From contig JBBELK010000066.1 of NCBI GenBank assembly GCA_037783545.1, positions 248,001 through 312,000 of the forward strand: a stretch of DNA of 64,000 bases, read 5' to 3'. This stretch comes from Henricia sp. BOLD:AAB3569 (lineage: Eukaryota; Echinodermata; Asteroidea; Spinulosida; Echinasteridae). Shown here piece after piece: positions 9,884 to 22,591 of the stretch. The position numbers and the translations under genes are program-made. The notes under the pieces are model-generated. The model was given only the letters and a program-made list of their open reading frames with translations. It had not been told where the DNA came from and ran no database searches. Positions within the stretch are counted from its first letter, which is position 1; each line of letters opens with the position of its first letter.

Positions 9884-12370
9884 GTGTGTCCCAAATGCCG
9901 GCAAATTTGGAATTCAAGGAATTTTCCAACTAACTTCAAATTTTGCATGCTCCAAACTGTATATATTCCGCACTTGTCATGCAAAATTGACAGATTTTCG
10001 CTGGGAAATGACGGAGAAATTTCAGAGTTTAGGGAAAACGGAGCTCGGCTGCGTGGTTATTCCCCTAACCGTGGCTGTTGGGACACCCTGCGCCGCGCTG
10101 GTGTACATTTGTACGGCCGTTGACTCACCCCAGATTGTGACGGGAATTACGTCAAAGTGTGTCCCAAATGCCGGCAAATTTGGAAATCAAGGAATTTTCC
10201 AACCAACTTCAAATTTTGCATGCTCCAAACTGTATATATTCCGCACTTGTCATGCAAAATTGACAGATTTTCGCTGGAAAATGACGGAGAAATTTCAGAG
10301 TTTAGGGAAAACGGAGCTCGGCTGCGTGGTTATTCCCCTAACCGTGGCTGTTGGGACACCCTGCGCCGCGCTGGTGTACATTTGTACGGCCGTTGACTCA
10401 CCCCAGATTGTGACGGGAATTAGGTCAAAGTGTGTCCCAAATGCCGGCAAATTTGGAAATCAAGGAATTTTCCAACCAACTTCAAATTGTGCATGCTCCA
10501 AACTGTATATATTCCGCACTTGTCATGCAAAATTGACAGATTTTCGCTGGGAAATGACGGAGAAATTTCAGAGTTTAGGGAAAACGGAGCTCGGCTGCGT
10601 GGTTATTCCCCTAACCGTGGCTGTTGGGACACCCTGCGCATGCGCCGCGCTGGTGTACATTTGTACGGCCGTTGACTCACCCCAGATTGTGACGGGAATT
10701 AGGTCAAAGTGTGTCCCAAATGCCGGCAAATTTGGAAATCAAGGAATTTTCCAACCAACTTCAAATTTTGCATGCTCCAAACTGTATATATTCCGCACTT
10801 GTCATGCAAAATTGACAGATTTTCGCTGGGAAATGACGGAGAAATTTCAGAGTTTAGGAAAAACGGAGCTCGGCTGCGTGGTTATTCCCATAACCGTGGT
10901 TGTTGGGACACCCTGCGCATGCGCCGCGCTGGTGTATATTTGTACGGCCGTTGACTCACCCCAGATTGTGACGGGAATTAGGTCAAAGTGTGTCCCAAAT
11001 GCCGGCAAATTTGGAAATCAAGGAATTTTCCAACCAACTTCAAATTTTGCATGCTCCAAACTATATATATTCCGCACTTGTCATGCAAAATTGACAGATT
11101 TTCGCTGGGAAATGACGGAGACATTTCAGAGTTTAGGGAAAACGGAGCTCGGCTGCGTGGTTATTCCCCTAACCGTGGCTGTTGGGACACTCTGCGCCGC
11201 GCTGGTGTACATTTGTACGGCCGTTGACTCACCCCAGATTGTGACGGGAATTAGGTCAAAGTGTGTCCCAAATGCCGGCAAATTTGGAAATCAAGGAATT
11301 TTCCAACCAACTTCAAATTTTGCATGCTCCAAACTGTATATATTCCGCACTTGTCATGCAAAATTGACAGATTTTCGCTGGGAAATGACGGAGAAATTTC
11401 AGAGTTTAGGGAAAACGGAGCTCGGCTGCGTGGTTATTCCCCTAACCGTGGCTGTTGGGACACCCTGCGCCGCGCTGGTGTACATTTGTACGGCCGTTGA
11501 CTCACCCCAGATTGTGACGGGAATTAGGTCAAAGTGTGTCCCAAATGCCGGCAAATTTGGAAATCAAGGAATTTTCCAACCAACTTCAAATTGTGCATGC
11601 TCCAAACTGTATATATTCCGCACTTGTCATGCAAAATTTACAGATTTTCGCTGGGAAATGACGGAGAAATTTCAGAGTTTAGGGAAAACGGGGCTCGGCT
11701 GCGTGGTTATTCCCCTAACCGTGGCTGTTGGGACACCCTGCGCATGCGCCGCGCTGGTGTACATTTGTACGGCCGTTGACTCACCCCAGATTGTGACGGG
11801 AATTAGGTCAAAGTGTGTCCCAAATGCCGACAAATTTGGAAATCAAGGAATTTTCCAACCAACTTCAAATTTTGCATGCTCCAAACTGTATATATTCCGC
11901 ACTTGTCATGCAAAATTGACAGATTTTCGCTGGGAAATGACGGAGAAATTTCAGAGTTTAGGGAAAACGGAGCTCGGCTGCGTGGTTATTCCCCTAACCG
12001 TGGCTGTTGGGACACCCTGCGCATGCGCCGCGCTGGTGTACATTTGTACGGCCGTTGACTCACCCCAGATTGTGACGAGAATTAGGTCAAAGTGTGTCCC
12101 AAATGCCGGCAAATTTGGAAATCAAGGAATTTTCCAACCAACTTCAAATTTTGCATGCTCCAAACTGTATATATTCCGCACTTGTCATGCAAAATTAACA
12201 GATTTTCGCTGGGAAATGACGGAGAAATTTCAGAGTTTAGGGAAAACGGAGCTCGGCTGCGTGGTTATTCCCCTAACCGTGGCTGTTGGGACACCCTGCG
12301 CATGCGCCGCGCTGGTGTACATTTGTACGGCCGTTGACTCACCCCAGATTGTGACGGGAATTAGGTCAAA
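9884..12370 (+). repeat. HOR family L1, 9-monomer form (2487 bp)
   Basis: Nine monomers (five of 279 bp and four of 273 bp) start at 9884 and repeat monomer by monomer with a 2487-bp period from 12371. Compared with the preceding 7-mer there is an additional pair at 11261 and 11534; the latter has AATTGTGCATG, TTTACAG and GGGGCTCGG. Private markers shared by the two 9-mer copies include TTCCCATAACC and GGGACACTCTGCG. Confidence 0.92.
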
Positions 12371-14299
12371 GTGTGTCCCAAATGCCGGCAAATTTGGAAT
12401 TCAAGGAATTTTCCAACTAACTTCAAATTTTGCATGCTCCAAACTGTATATATTCCGCACTTGTCATGCAAAATTGACAGATTTTCGCTGGGAAATGACG
12501 GAGAAATTTCAGAGTTTAGGGAAAACGGAGCTCGGCTGCGTGGTTATTCCCCTAACCGTGGCTGTTGGGACACCCTGCGCCGCGCTGGTGTACATTTGTA
12601 CGGCCGTTGACTCACCCCAGATTGTGACGGGAATTACGTCAAAGTGTGTCCCAAATGCCGGCAAATTTGGAAATCAAGGAATTTTCCAACCAACTTCAAA
12701 TTTTGCATGCTCCAAACTGTATATATTCCGCACTTGTCATGCAAAATTGACAGATTTTCGCTGGAAAATGACGGAGAAATTTCAGAGTTTAGGGAAAACG
12801 GAGCTCGGCTGCGTGGTTATTCCCCTAACCGTGGCTGTTGGGACACCCTGCGCCGCGCTGGTGTACATTTGTACGGCCGTTGACTCACCCCAGATTGTGA
12901 CGGGAATTAGGTCAAAGTGTGTCCCAAATGCCGGCAAATTTGGAAATCAAGGAATTTTCCAACCAACTTCAAATTGTGCATGCTCCAAACTGTATATATT
13001 CCGCACTTGTCATGCAAAATTGACAGATTTTCGCTGGGAAATGACGGAGAAATTTCAGAGTTTAGGGAAAACGGAGCTCGGCTGCGTGGTTATTCCCCTA
13101 ACCGTGGCTGTTGGGACACCCTGCGCATGCGCCGCGCTGGTGTACATTTGTACGGCCGTTGACTCACCCCAGATTGTGACGGGAATTAGGTCAAAGTGTG
13201 TCCCAAATGCCGGCAAATTTGGAAATCAAGGAATTTTCCAACCAACTTCAAATTTTGCATGCTCCAAACTGTATATATTCCGCACTTGTCATGCAAAATT
13301 GACAGATTTTCGCTGGGAAATGACGGAGAAATTTCAGAGTTTAGGAAAAACGGAGCTCGGCTGCGTGGTTATTCCCATAACCGTGGTTGTTGGGACACCC
13401 TGCGCATGCGCCGCGCTGGTGTATATTTGTACGGCCGTTGACTCACCCCAGATTGTGACGGGAATTAGGTCAAAGTGTGTCCCAAATGCCGGCAAATTTG
13501 GAAATCAAGGAATTTTCCAACCAACTTCAAATTTTGCATGCTCCAAACTATATATATTCCGCACTTGTCATGCAAAATTGACAGATTTTCGCTGGGAAAT
13601 GACGGAGACATTTCAGAGTTTAGGGAAAACGGAGCTCGGCTGCGTGGTTATTCCCCTAACCGTGGCTGTTGGGACACTCTGCGCCGCGCTGGTGTACATT
13701 TGTACGGCCGTTGACTCACCCCAGATTGTGACGGGAATTAGGTCAAAGTGTGTCCCAAATGCCGGCAAATTTGGAAATCAAGGAATTTTCCAACCAACTT
13801 CAAATTTTGCATGCTCCAAACTGTATATATTCCGCACTTGTCATGCAAAATTGACAGATTTTCGCTGGGAAATGACGGAGAAATTTCAGAGTTTAGGGAA
13901 AACGGAGCTCGGCTGCGTGGTTATTCCCCTAACCGTGGCTGTTGGGACACCCTGCGCCGCGCTGGTGTACATTTGTACGGCCGTTGACTCACCCCAGATT
14001 GTGACGGGAATTAGGTCAAAGTGTGTCCCAAATGCCGGCAAATTTGGAAATCAAGGAATTTTCCAACCAACTTCAAATTGTGCATGCTCCAAACTGTATA
14101 TATTCCGCACTTGTCATGCAAAATTTACAGATTTTCGCTGGGAAATGACGGAGAAATTTCAGAGTTTAGGGAAAACGGGGCTCGGCTGCGTGGTTATTCC
14201 CCTAACCGTGGCTGTTGGGACACCCTGCGCATGCGCCGCGCTGGTGTACATTTGTACCGCCGTTGACTCACCCCAGATTGTGACGGGAATTAGGTCAAA
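12371..14299 (+). repeat. HOR family L1, second 9-mer copy, incomplete
   Basis: Seven monomers (12371, 12644, 12917, 13196, 13475, 13748, 14021) repeat those starting at 9884 with a constant 2487-bp offset. They include the shared private changes TTCCCATAACC near 13375 and GGGACACTCTGCG near 13675. The order breaks after the 14021 monomer, which ends in TACCGCC rather than TACGGCC and is followed by a monomer with TATATGCCGC. The unit therefore stops by switching to a different block. Confidence 0.9.
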
Positions 14300-14578
14300 G
14301 TGTGTCCCAAATGCCGGCAAATTTGGAAATCAAGGAATTTTCCAACCAACTTCAAATTTTGCATGCTCCAAACTGTATATATGCCGCACTTGTCATGCAA
14401 AATTGACAGATTTTCGCTGGGAAATGACGGAGAAATTTCAGAGTTTAGGGAAAACGGAGCTCGGCTGCGTGGTTATTCCCCTAACCGTGGCTGTTGGGAC
14501 ACCCTGCGCATGCGCCGCGCTGGTGTACATTTGTACGGCCGTTGACTCACCCCAGATTGTGACGGGAATTAGGTCAAA

Positions 14579-15403
14579 GTGTGTCCCAAATGCCGGCAAA
14601 TTTGGAAATCAAGGAATTTTCCAACCAACTTCAAATTTTGCATGCTCCAAACTGTATATATTCCGCACTTGTCATGCAAAATTGACAGATTTTCGCTGGG
14701 AAATGACGGAGAAATTTCAGAGTTTAGGAAAAACGGAGCTCGGCTGCGTGGTTATTCCCCTAACCGTGGCTGTTGGGACACCCTGCGCATGCGCCGCGCT
14801 GGTGTATATTTGTACGGCCGTTGACTCACCCCAGATTGTGACGGGAATTAGGTCAAAGTGTGTCCCAAATGCCGGCAAATTTGGAAATCAAGGAATTTTC
14901 CAACCTACTTCAAATTTTGCATGCTCCAAACTATATATATTCCGCACTTGTCATGCAAAATTGACAGATTTTCGCTGGGAAATGACGGAGACATTTCAGA
15001 GTTTAGGGAAAACGGAGCTCGGCTGCGTGGTTATTCCCCTAACCGTGGCTGTTGGGACACCCTGCGCCGCGCTGGTGTACATTTGTACGGCCGTTGACTC
15101 ACCCCAGATTGTGACGGGAATTAGGTCAAAGTGTGTCCCAAATGCCGGCAAATTTGGAAATCAAGGAATTTTCCAACCAACTTCAAATTTTGCATGCTCC
15201 AAACTGTATATATTCCGCACTTGTCATGCAAAATTGACAGATTTTCGCTGGGAAATGACGGAGAAATTTCAGAGTTTAGGGAAAACGGAGCTCGGCTGCG
15301 TGGTTATTCCCCTAACCGTGGCTGTTGGGACACCCTGCGCCGCGCTGGTGTACATTTGTACGGCCGTTGACTCACTCCAGATTGTGACGGGAATTAGGTC
15401 AAA
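14579..15403 (+). repeat. 3-monomer block, 825 bp (copy 1 of 2)
   Basis: Monomers at 14579, 14858 and 15131 match 19547, 19826 and 20099 at an offset of 4968 bp (18 monomers). Diagnostic shared changes are TTTAGGAAAAACGG and GGTGTATATTTG in the first, CCAACCTACTTC in the second, and GACTCACTCCAG at the end of the third. Confidence 0.9.
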
Positions 15404-15955
15404 GTGTGTCCCAAATGCCGGCAAATTTGGAAATCAAGGAATTTTCCAACCAACTTCAAATTGTGCATGCTCCAAACTGTATATATTCCGCACTTGTCAT
15501 GCAAAATTTACAGATTTTCGCTGGGAAATGACGGAGAAATTTCAGAGTTTAGGGAAAACGGGGCTCGGCTGCGTGGTTATTCCCCTAACCGTGGATGTTG
15601 GGACACCCTGCGCATGCGCCGCGCTGGTGTACATTTGTACCGCCGTTGACTCACCCCAGATTGTGACGGGAATTAGGTCAAAGTGTGTCCCAAATGCCGG
15701 CAAATTTGGAAATCAAGGAATTTTCCAACTAACTTCAAATTTTGCATGCTCCAAACTGTATATATTCCGCACTTGTCATGCAAAATTGACAGATTTTCGC
15801 TGGGAAATGACGGAGAAATTTCAGAGTTTAGGGAAAACGGAGCTCGGCTGCGTGGTTATTCCCCTAACCGTGGCTGTTGGGACACCCTGCGCCGCGCTGG
15901 TGTACATTTGTACGGCCGTTGACTCACCCCAGATTGTGACGGGAATTAGGTCAAA

Positions 15956-18163
15956 GTGTGTCCCAAATGCCGGCAAATTTGGAAATCAAGGAATTTTCCA
16001 ACCAACTTCAAATTTTGCATGCTCTAAACTGTATATATGCCGCACTTGTCATGCAAAATTGACAGATTTTCGCTGGGAAATGACGGAGAAATTTCAGAGT
16101 TTAGGGAAAACGGAGCTCGGCTGCGTGGTTATTCCCCTAACCGTGGCTGTTGGGACACCCTGCGCATGCGCCTCGCTGGTGTACATTTGTACGGCCGTTG
16201 ACTCACCCCAGATTGTGACGGAAATTAGGTCAAAGTGTGTCCCAAATGCCGGCAAATTTGGAAATCAAGGAATTTTCCAACCAACTTCAAATTTTGCATG
16301 CTCCAAACTGTATATATTCTGCACTTGTCATGCAAAATTGACAGATTTTCGCTGGGAAATGACGGAGAAATTTCAGAGTTTAGGGAAAACGGAGCTCGGC
16401 TGCGTGGTTATTCCCCTAACCGTGGCTGTTGGGACACCCTGCGCCGCGCTGGTGTACATTTGTACGGCCGTTGACTCACCCCAGATTGTGACGGGAATTA
16501 GGTCAAAGTGTGTCCCAAATGCCGGCAAATTTGGAAATCAAGGAATTTTCCAACCAATTTCAAATTGTGCATGCTCCAAACTGTATATATTCCGCACTTG
16601 TCATGCAAAATTGACAGATTTTCGTTGGGAAATGACGGAGACATTTCAGAGTTTAGGGAAAACGGAGCTCGGCTGCGTGGTTATTCCCCTAACCGTGGCT
16701 GTTGGGACACCCTGCGCATGCGCCGCGCTGGTGTACATTTGTACGGCCGTTGACTCACCCCAGATTGTGACGGGAATTAGGTCAAAGTATGTCCCAAATG
16801 CCGGCAAATTTGGAAATCAAGGAATTTTCCAACCAACTTCAAATTTTGCATGCTCCAAACTATATATATTCCGCACTTGTCATGCAAAATTGACAGATTT
16901 TCGCTGGGAAATGACGGAGACATTTCAGAGTTTAGGGAAAACGGAGCTCGGCTGCGTGGTTATTCCCCTAACCGTGGCTGTTGGGACACCCTGCGCCGCG
17001 CTGGTGTACATTTGTACGGCCGTTGACTCACCCCAGATTGTGACGGGAATTAGGTCAAAGTGTGTCCCAAATGCCGGCAAATTTGGAAATCAAGGAATTT
17101 TCCAACCAACTTCAAATTTTGCATGCTCTAAATTGTATATATGCCGCACTTGTCATGCAAAATTGACAGATTTTCGCTGGGAAATGACGGAGAAATTTCA
17201 GAGTTTAGGGAAAACGGAGCTCGGCTGCGTGGTTATTCCCCTAACCGTGGCTGTTGGGACACCCTGCGCATGCGCCTCGCTGGTGTACATTTGTACGGCC
17301 GTTGACTCACCCCAGATTGTGACGGAAATTAGGTCAAAGTGTGTCCCAAATGCCGGCAAATTTGGAAATCAAGGAATTTTCCAACCAACTTCAAATTTTG
17401 CATGCTCCAAACTGTATATATTCTGCACTTGTCATGCAAAATTGACAGATTTTCGCTGGGAAATGACGGAGAAATTTCAGAGTTTAGGGAAAACGGAGCT
17501 CGGCTGCGTGGTTATTCCCCTAACCGTGGCTGTTGGGACACCCTGCGCCGCGCTGGTGTACATTTGTACGGCCGTTGACTCACCCCAGATTGTGACGGGA
17601 ATTAGGTCAAAGTGTGTCCCAAATGCCGGCAAATTTGGAAATCAAGGAATTTTCCAACCAATTTCAAATTGTGCATGCTCCAAACTGTATATATTCCGCA
17701 CTTGTCATGCAAAATTGACAGATTTTCGTTGGGAAATGACGGAGACATTTCAGAGTTTAGGGAAAACGGAGCTCGGCTGCGTGGTTATTCCCCTAACCGT
17801 GGCTGTTGGGACACCCTGCGCATGCGCCGCGCTGGTGTACATTTGTACGGCCGTTGACTCACCCCAGATTGTGACGGGAATTAGGTCAAAGTATGTCCCA
17901 AATGCCGGCAAATTTGGAAATCAAGGAATTTTCCAACCAACTTCAAATTTTGCATGCTCCAAACTATATATATTCCGCACTTGTCATGCAAAATTGACAG
18001 ATTTTCGCTGGGAAATGACGGAGACATTTCAGAGTTTAGGGAAAACGGAGCTCGGCTGCGTGGTTATTCCCCTAACCGTGGCTGTTGGGACACCCTGCGC
18101 CGCGCTGGTGTACATTTGTACGGCCGTTGACTCACCCCAGATTGTGACGGGAATTAGGTCAAA
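15956..18163 (+). repeat. Tandem 4-mer, two copies of 1104 bp
   Basis: Monomers 15956, 16235, 16508 and 16787 repeat as 17060, 17339, 17612 and 17891. The ordered markers are TATATGCCGC with GCGCCTCGCTGG and GACGGAAATTAGG; ATATATTCTGCAC; CCAATTTCAAATTG with TTTTCGTTGGG; and AAAGTATGTCCC with AACTATATATATTC. The length is two 279s plus two 273s. Copy 2 differs by CTAAATTGTATATA near 17129. This is a recent tandem duplication of a four-monomer unit. Confidence 0.93.
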
Positions 18164-18988
18164 GTGTGTCCCAAATGCCGGCAAATTTGGAAATCAAGGA
18201 ATTTTCCAACCAACTTCAAATTTTGCATGCTCCAAACTGTATATATTCCGCACTTGTCATGCAAAATTGACAGATTTTCGCTGGGAAATGACGGAGAAAT
18301 TTCAGAGTTTAGGGAAAACGGAGCTCGGCTGCGTGGTTATTCCCCTAACCGTGGCTGTTGGGACACCCTGCGCCGCGCTGGTGTACATTTGTACGGCCGT
18401 TGACTCACCCCAGATTGTGACGGGAATTAGGTCAAAGTGTGTCCCAAATGCCGGCAAATTTGGAAATCAAGGAATTTTCCAACCAACTTCAAATTGTGCA
18501 TGCTCCAAACTGTATATATTCCGCACTTGTCATGCAAAATTTACAGATTTTCGCTGGGAAATGACGGAGAAATTTCAGAGTTTAGGGAAAACGGGGCTCG
18601 GCTGCGTGGTTATTCCCCTAACCGTGGCTGTTGGGACACCCTGCGCATGCGCCGCGCTGGTGTACATTTGTACCGCCGTTGACTCACCCCAGATTGCGAC
18701 GGGAATTAGGTCAAAGTGTGTCCCAAATGCCGGCAAATTTGGAAATCAAGGAATTTTCCAACCAACTTCAAATTTTGCATGCTCCAAACTGTATATATTC
18801 CGCACTTGTCATGCAAAATTGACAGATTTTCGCTGGGAAATGACGGAGAAATTTCAGAGTTTAGGGAAAACGGAGCTCGGCTGCGTGGTTATTCCCCTAA
18901 CCGTGGCTGTTGGGACACCCTGCGCCGCGCTGGTGTACATTTGTACGGCCGTTGACTCACCCCAGATTGTGACGGGAATTAGGTCAAA

Positions 18989-21202
18989 GTGTGTCCCAAA
19001 TGCCGGCAAATTTGGAAATCAAGGAATTTTCCAACCAACTTCAAATTTTGCATGCTCTAAACTGTATATATGCCGCACTTGTCATGCAAAATTGACAGAT
19101 TTTCGCTGGGAAATGACGGAGAAATTTCAGAGTTTAGGGAAAACGGAGCTCGGCTGCGTGGTTATTCCCCTAACCGTGGCTGTTGGGACACCCTGCGCAT
19201 GCGCCTCGCTGGTGTACATTTGTACGGCCGTTGACTCACCCCATATTGTGACGGAAATTAGGTCAAAGTGTGTCCCAAATGCCGGCAAATTTGGAAATCA
19301 AGGAATTTTCCAACCAACTTCAAATTTTGCATGCTCCAAACTGTATATATTCTGCACTTGTCATGCAAAATTGACAGATTTTCGCTGGGAAATGACGGAG
19401 AAATTTCAGAGTTTAGGGAAAACGGAGCTCGGCTGCGTGGTTATTCCCCTAACCGTGGCTGTTGGGACACCCTGCGCATGCGCCGCGCTGGTGTACATTT
19501 GTACGGCCGTTGACTCACCCCAGATTGTGACGGGAATTAGGTCAAAGTGTGTCCCAAATGCCGGCAAATTTGGAAATCAAGGAATTTTCCAACCAACTTC
19601 AAATTTTGCATGCTCCAAACTGTATATATTCCGCACTTGTCATGCAAAATTGACAGATTTTCGCTGGGAAATGACGGAGAAATTTCAGAGTTTAGGAAAA
19701 ACGGAGCTCGGCTGCGTGGTTATTCCCCTAACCGTGGCTGTTGGGACACCCTGCGCATGCGCCGCGCTGGTGTATATTTGTACGGCCGTTGACTCACCCC
19801 AGATTGTGACGGGAATTAGGTCAAAGTGTGTCCCAAATGCCGGCAAATTTGGAAATCAAGGAATTTTCCAACCTACTTCAAATTTTGCATGCTCCAAACT
19901 ATATATATTCCGCACTTGTCATGCAAAATTGACAGATTTTCGCTGGGAAATGACGGAGACATTTCAGAGTTTAGGGAAAACGGAGCTCGGCTGCGTGGTT
20001 ATTCCCCTAACCGTGGCTGTTGGGACACCCTGCGCCGCGCTGGTGTACATTTGTACGGCCGTTGACTCACCCCAGATTGTGACGGGAATTAGGTCAAAGT
20101 GTGTCCCAAATGCCGGCAAATTTGGAAATCAAGGAATTTTCCAACCAACTTCAAATTTTGCATGCTCCAAACTGTATATATTCCGCACTTGTCATGCAAA
20201 ATTGACAGATTTTCGCTGGGAAATGACGGAGAAATTTCAGAGTTTAGGGAAAACGGAGCTCGGCTGCGTGGTTATTCCCCTAACCGTGGCTGTTGGGACA
20301 CCCTGCGCCGCGCCGGTGTACATTTGTACGGCCGTTGACTCACTCCAGATTGTGACGGGAATTAGGTCAAAGTGTGTCCCAAATTCCGGCAAATTTGGAA
20401 ATCAAGGAATTTTCCAACCAACTTCAAATTTTGCATGTTCTAAACTGTATATATGCCGCACTTGTCATGCAAAATTGACAGATTTTCGCTGGGAAATGAC
20501 GGAGAAATTTCAGAGTTTAGGGAAAACGGAGCTCGGCTGCGTGGTTATTCCCCTAACCGTGGCTGTTGGGACACCCTGCGCATGCGCCTCGCTGGTGTAC
20601 ATTTGTACGGCCGTTGACTCACCCCATATTGTGACGGAAATTAGGTCAAAGTGTGTCCCAAATGCCGGCAAATTTGGAAATCAAGGAATTTTCCAACCAA
20701 CTTCAAATTTTGCGTGCTCCAAACTGTATATATTCTGCACTTGTCATGCAAAATTGACAGATTTTCGCTGGGAAATGACGGAGAAATTTCAGAGTTTAGG
20801 GAAAACGGAGCTCGGCTGCGTGGTTATTCCCCTAACCGTGGCTGTTGGGACACCCTGCGCATGCGCCGCGCTGGTGTACATTTGTACGGCCGTTGACTCA
20901 CCCCAGATTGTGACGGGAATTAGGTCAAAGTGTGTCCCAAATGCCGGCAAATTTGGAAATCAAGGAATTTTCCAACCAACTTCAAATTTTGCATGCTCCA
21001 AACTGTATATATTCCGCACTTGTCATGCAAAATTGACAGATTTTCGCTGGGAAATGACGGAGAAATTTCAGAGTTTAGGGAAAACGGAGCTCGGCTGCGT
21101 GGTTATTCCCCTAACCGTGGCTGTTGGGACACCCTGCGCCGCGCTGGTGTACATTTGTACGGCCGTTGACTCACCCCAGATTGTGACGGGAATTAGGTCA
21201 AA
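18989..21202 (+). repeat. 5-mer of 1383 bp with a partial second copy
   Basis: Monomers 18989 (TATATGCCGC, CCCATATTGTGACGG), 19268 (ATATATTCTGCAC, 279 bp), 19547, 19826 and 20099 form a 1383-bp unit. Its first three members recur at 20372, 20651 and 20930. The second copy has private changes CCAAATTCCGG near 20382, GCATGTTCTAAAC near 20438 and TTTTGCGTGC near 20710. Monomers 19547, 19826 and 20099 also match 14579-15403. Confidence 0.87.
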
Positions 21203-22591
21203 GTGTGTCCCAAATGCCGGCAAATTTGGAAATCAAGGAATTTTCCAACCAATTTCAAATTGTGCATGCTCCAAACTGTATATATTCCGCACTTGTCATG
21301 CAAAATTGACAGATTTTCGTTGGGAAATGACGGAGACATTTCAGAGTTTAGGGAAAACGGAGCTCGGCTGCGTGGTTATTCCCCTAACCGTGGCTGTTGG
21401 GACACCCTGCGCATGCGCCGCGCTGGTGTACATTTGTACGGCCGTTGACTCACCCCAGATTGTGACGGGAATTAGGTCAAAGTATGTCCCAAATGCCGGC
21501 AAATTTGGAAATCAAGGAATTTTCCAACCAACTTCAAATTTTGCATGCTCCAAACTGTATATATTCCGCACTTGTCATGCAAAATTGACAGATTTTCGCT
21601 GGGAAATGACGGAGAAATTTCAGAGTTTAGGGAAAACAGAGCTCGGCTGCGTGGTTATTCCCCTAACCGTGGCTGTTGGGACACCCTGCGCATCCGCCGC
21701 TTTGGTGTACATTTGTACGGCCGTTGACTCACCCCATATTGTGACGGAAATTAGGTCAAAGTGTGTCCCAAATGCCGGCAAATTTGGAAATCAAGGAATT
21801 TTCCAACCAACTTCAAATTTTGCATGCTCCAAACTGTATATATTCCGCACTTGTCATGCAAAATTGACAGATTTTCGCTGGGAAATGACGGAGAAATTTC
21901 AGAGTTTAGGGAAAACGGAGCTCGGCTGCGTGGTTATTCCCCTAACCGTGGCTGTTGGGACACCCTGCGCCGCGCTGGTGTACATTTGTACGGCCGTTGA
22001 CTCACCCCAGATTGTGACGGGAATTAGGTCAAAGTGTGTCCCAAATGCCGGCAAATTTGGAAATCAAGGAATTTTCCAACCAATTTCAAATTGTGCATGC
22101 TCCAAACTGTATATATTCCGCACTTGTCATGCAAAATTGACAGATTTTCGTTGGGAAATGACGGAGACATTTCAGAGTTTAGGGAAAACGGAGCTCGGCT
22201 GCGTGGTTATTCCCCTAACCGTGGCTGTTGGGACACCCTGCGCATGCGCCGCGCTGGTGTACATTTGTACGGCCGTTGACTCACCCCAGATTGTGACGGG
22301 AATTAGGTCAAAGTATGTCCCAAATGCCGGCAAATTTGGAAATCAAGGAATTTTCCAACCAACTTCAAATTTTGCATGCTCCAAACTGTATATATTCCGC
22401 ACTTGTCATGCAAAATTGACAGATTTTCGCTGGGAAATGACGGAGAAATTTCAGAGTTTAGGGAAAACGGAGCTCGGCTGCGTGGTTATTCCCCTAACCG
22501 TGGCTGTTGGGACACCCTGCGCATCCGCCGCTTTGGTGTACATTTGTACGGCCGTTGACTCACCCCAGATTGTGACGGGAATTAGGTCAAA
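21203..22591 (+). repeat. Tandem 3-mer of 831 bp
   Basis: Monomers 21203 (CCAATTTCAAATTG, TTTTCGTTGGG), 21482 (AAAGTATGTCCC, GCGCATCCGCCGC) and 21761 repeat at 22034 and 22313 with an 831-bp offset. The second copy of the middle monomer reverts to ACGGAGCTCGG and CCCAGATTGTG, whereas 21482 has ACAGAGCTCGG and CCCATATTGTG. After 22591 the sequence continues into the 8-mer block. Confidence 0.87.
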
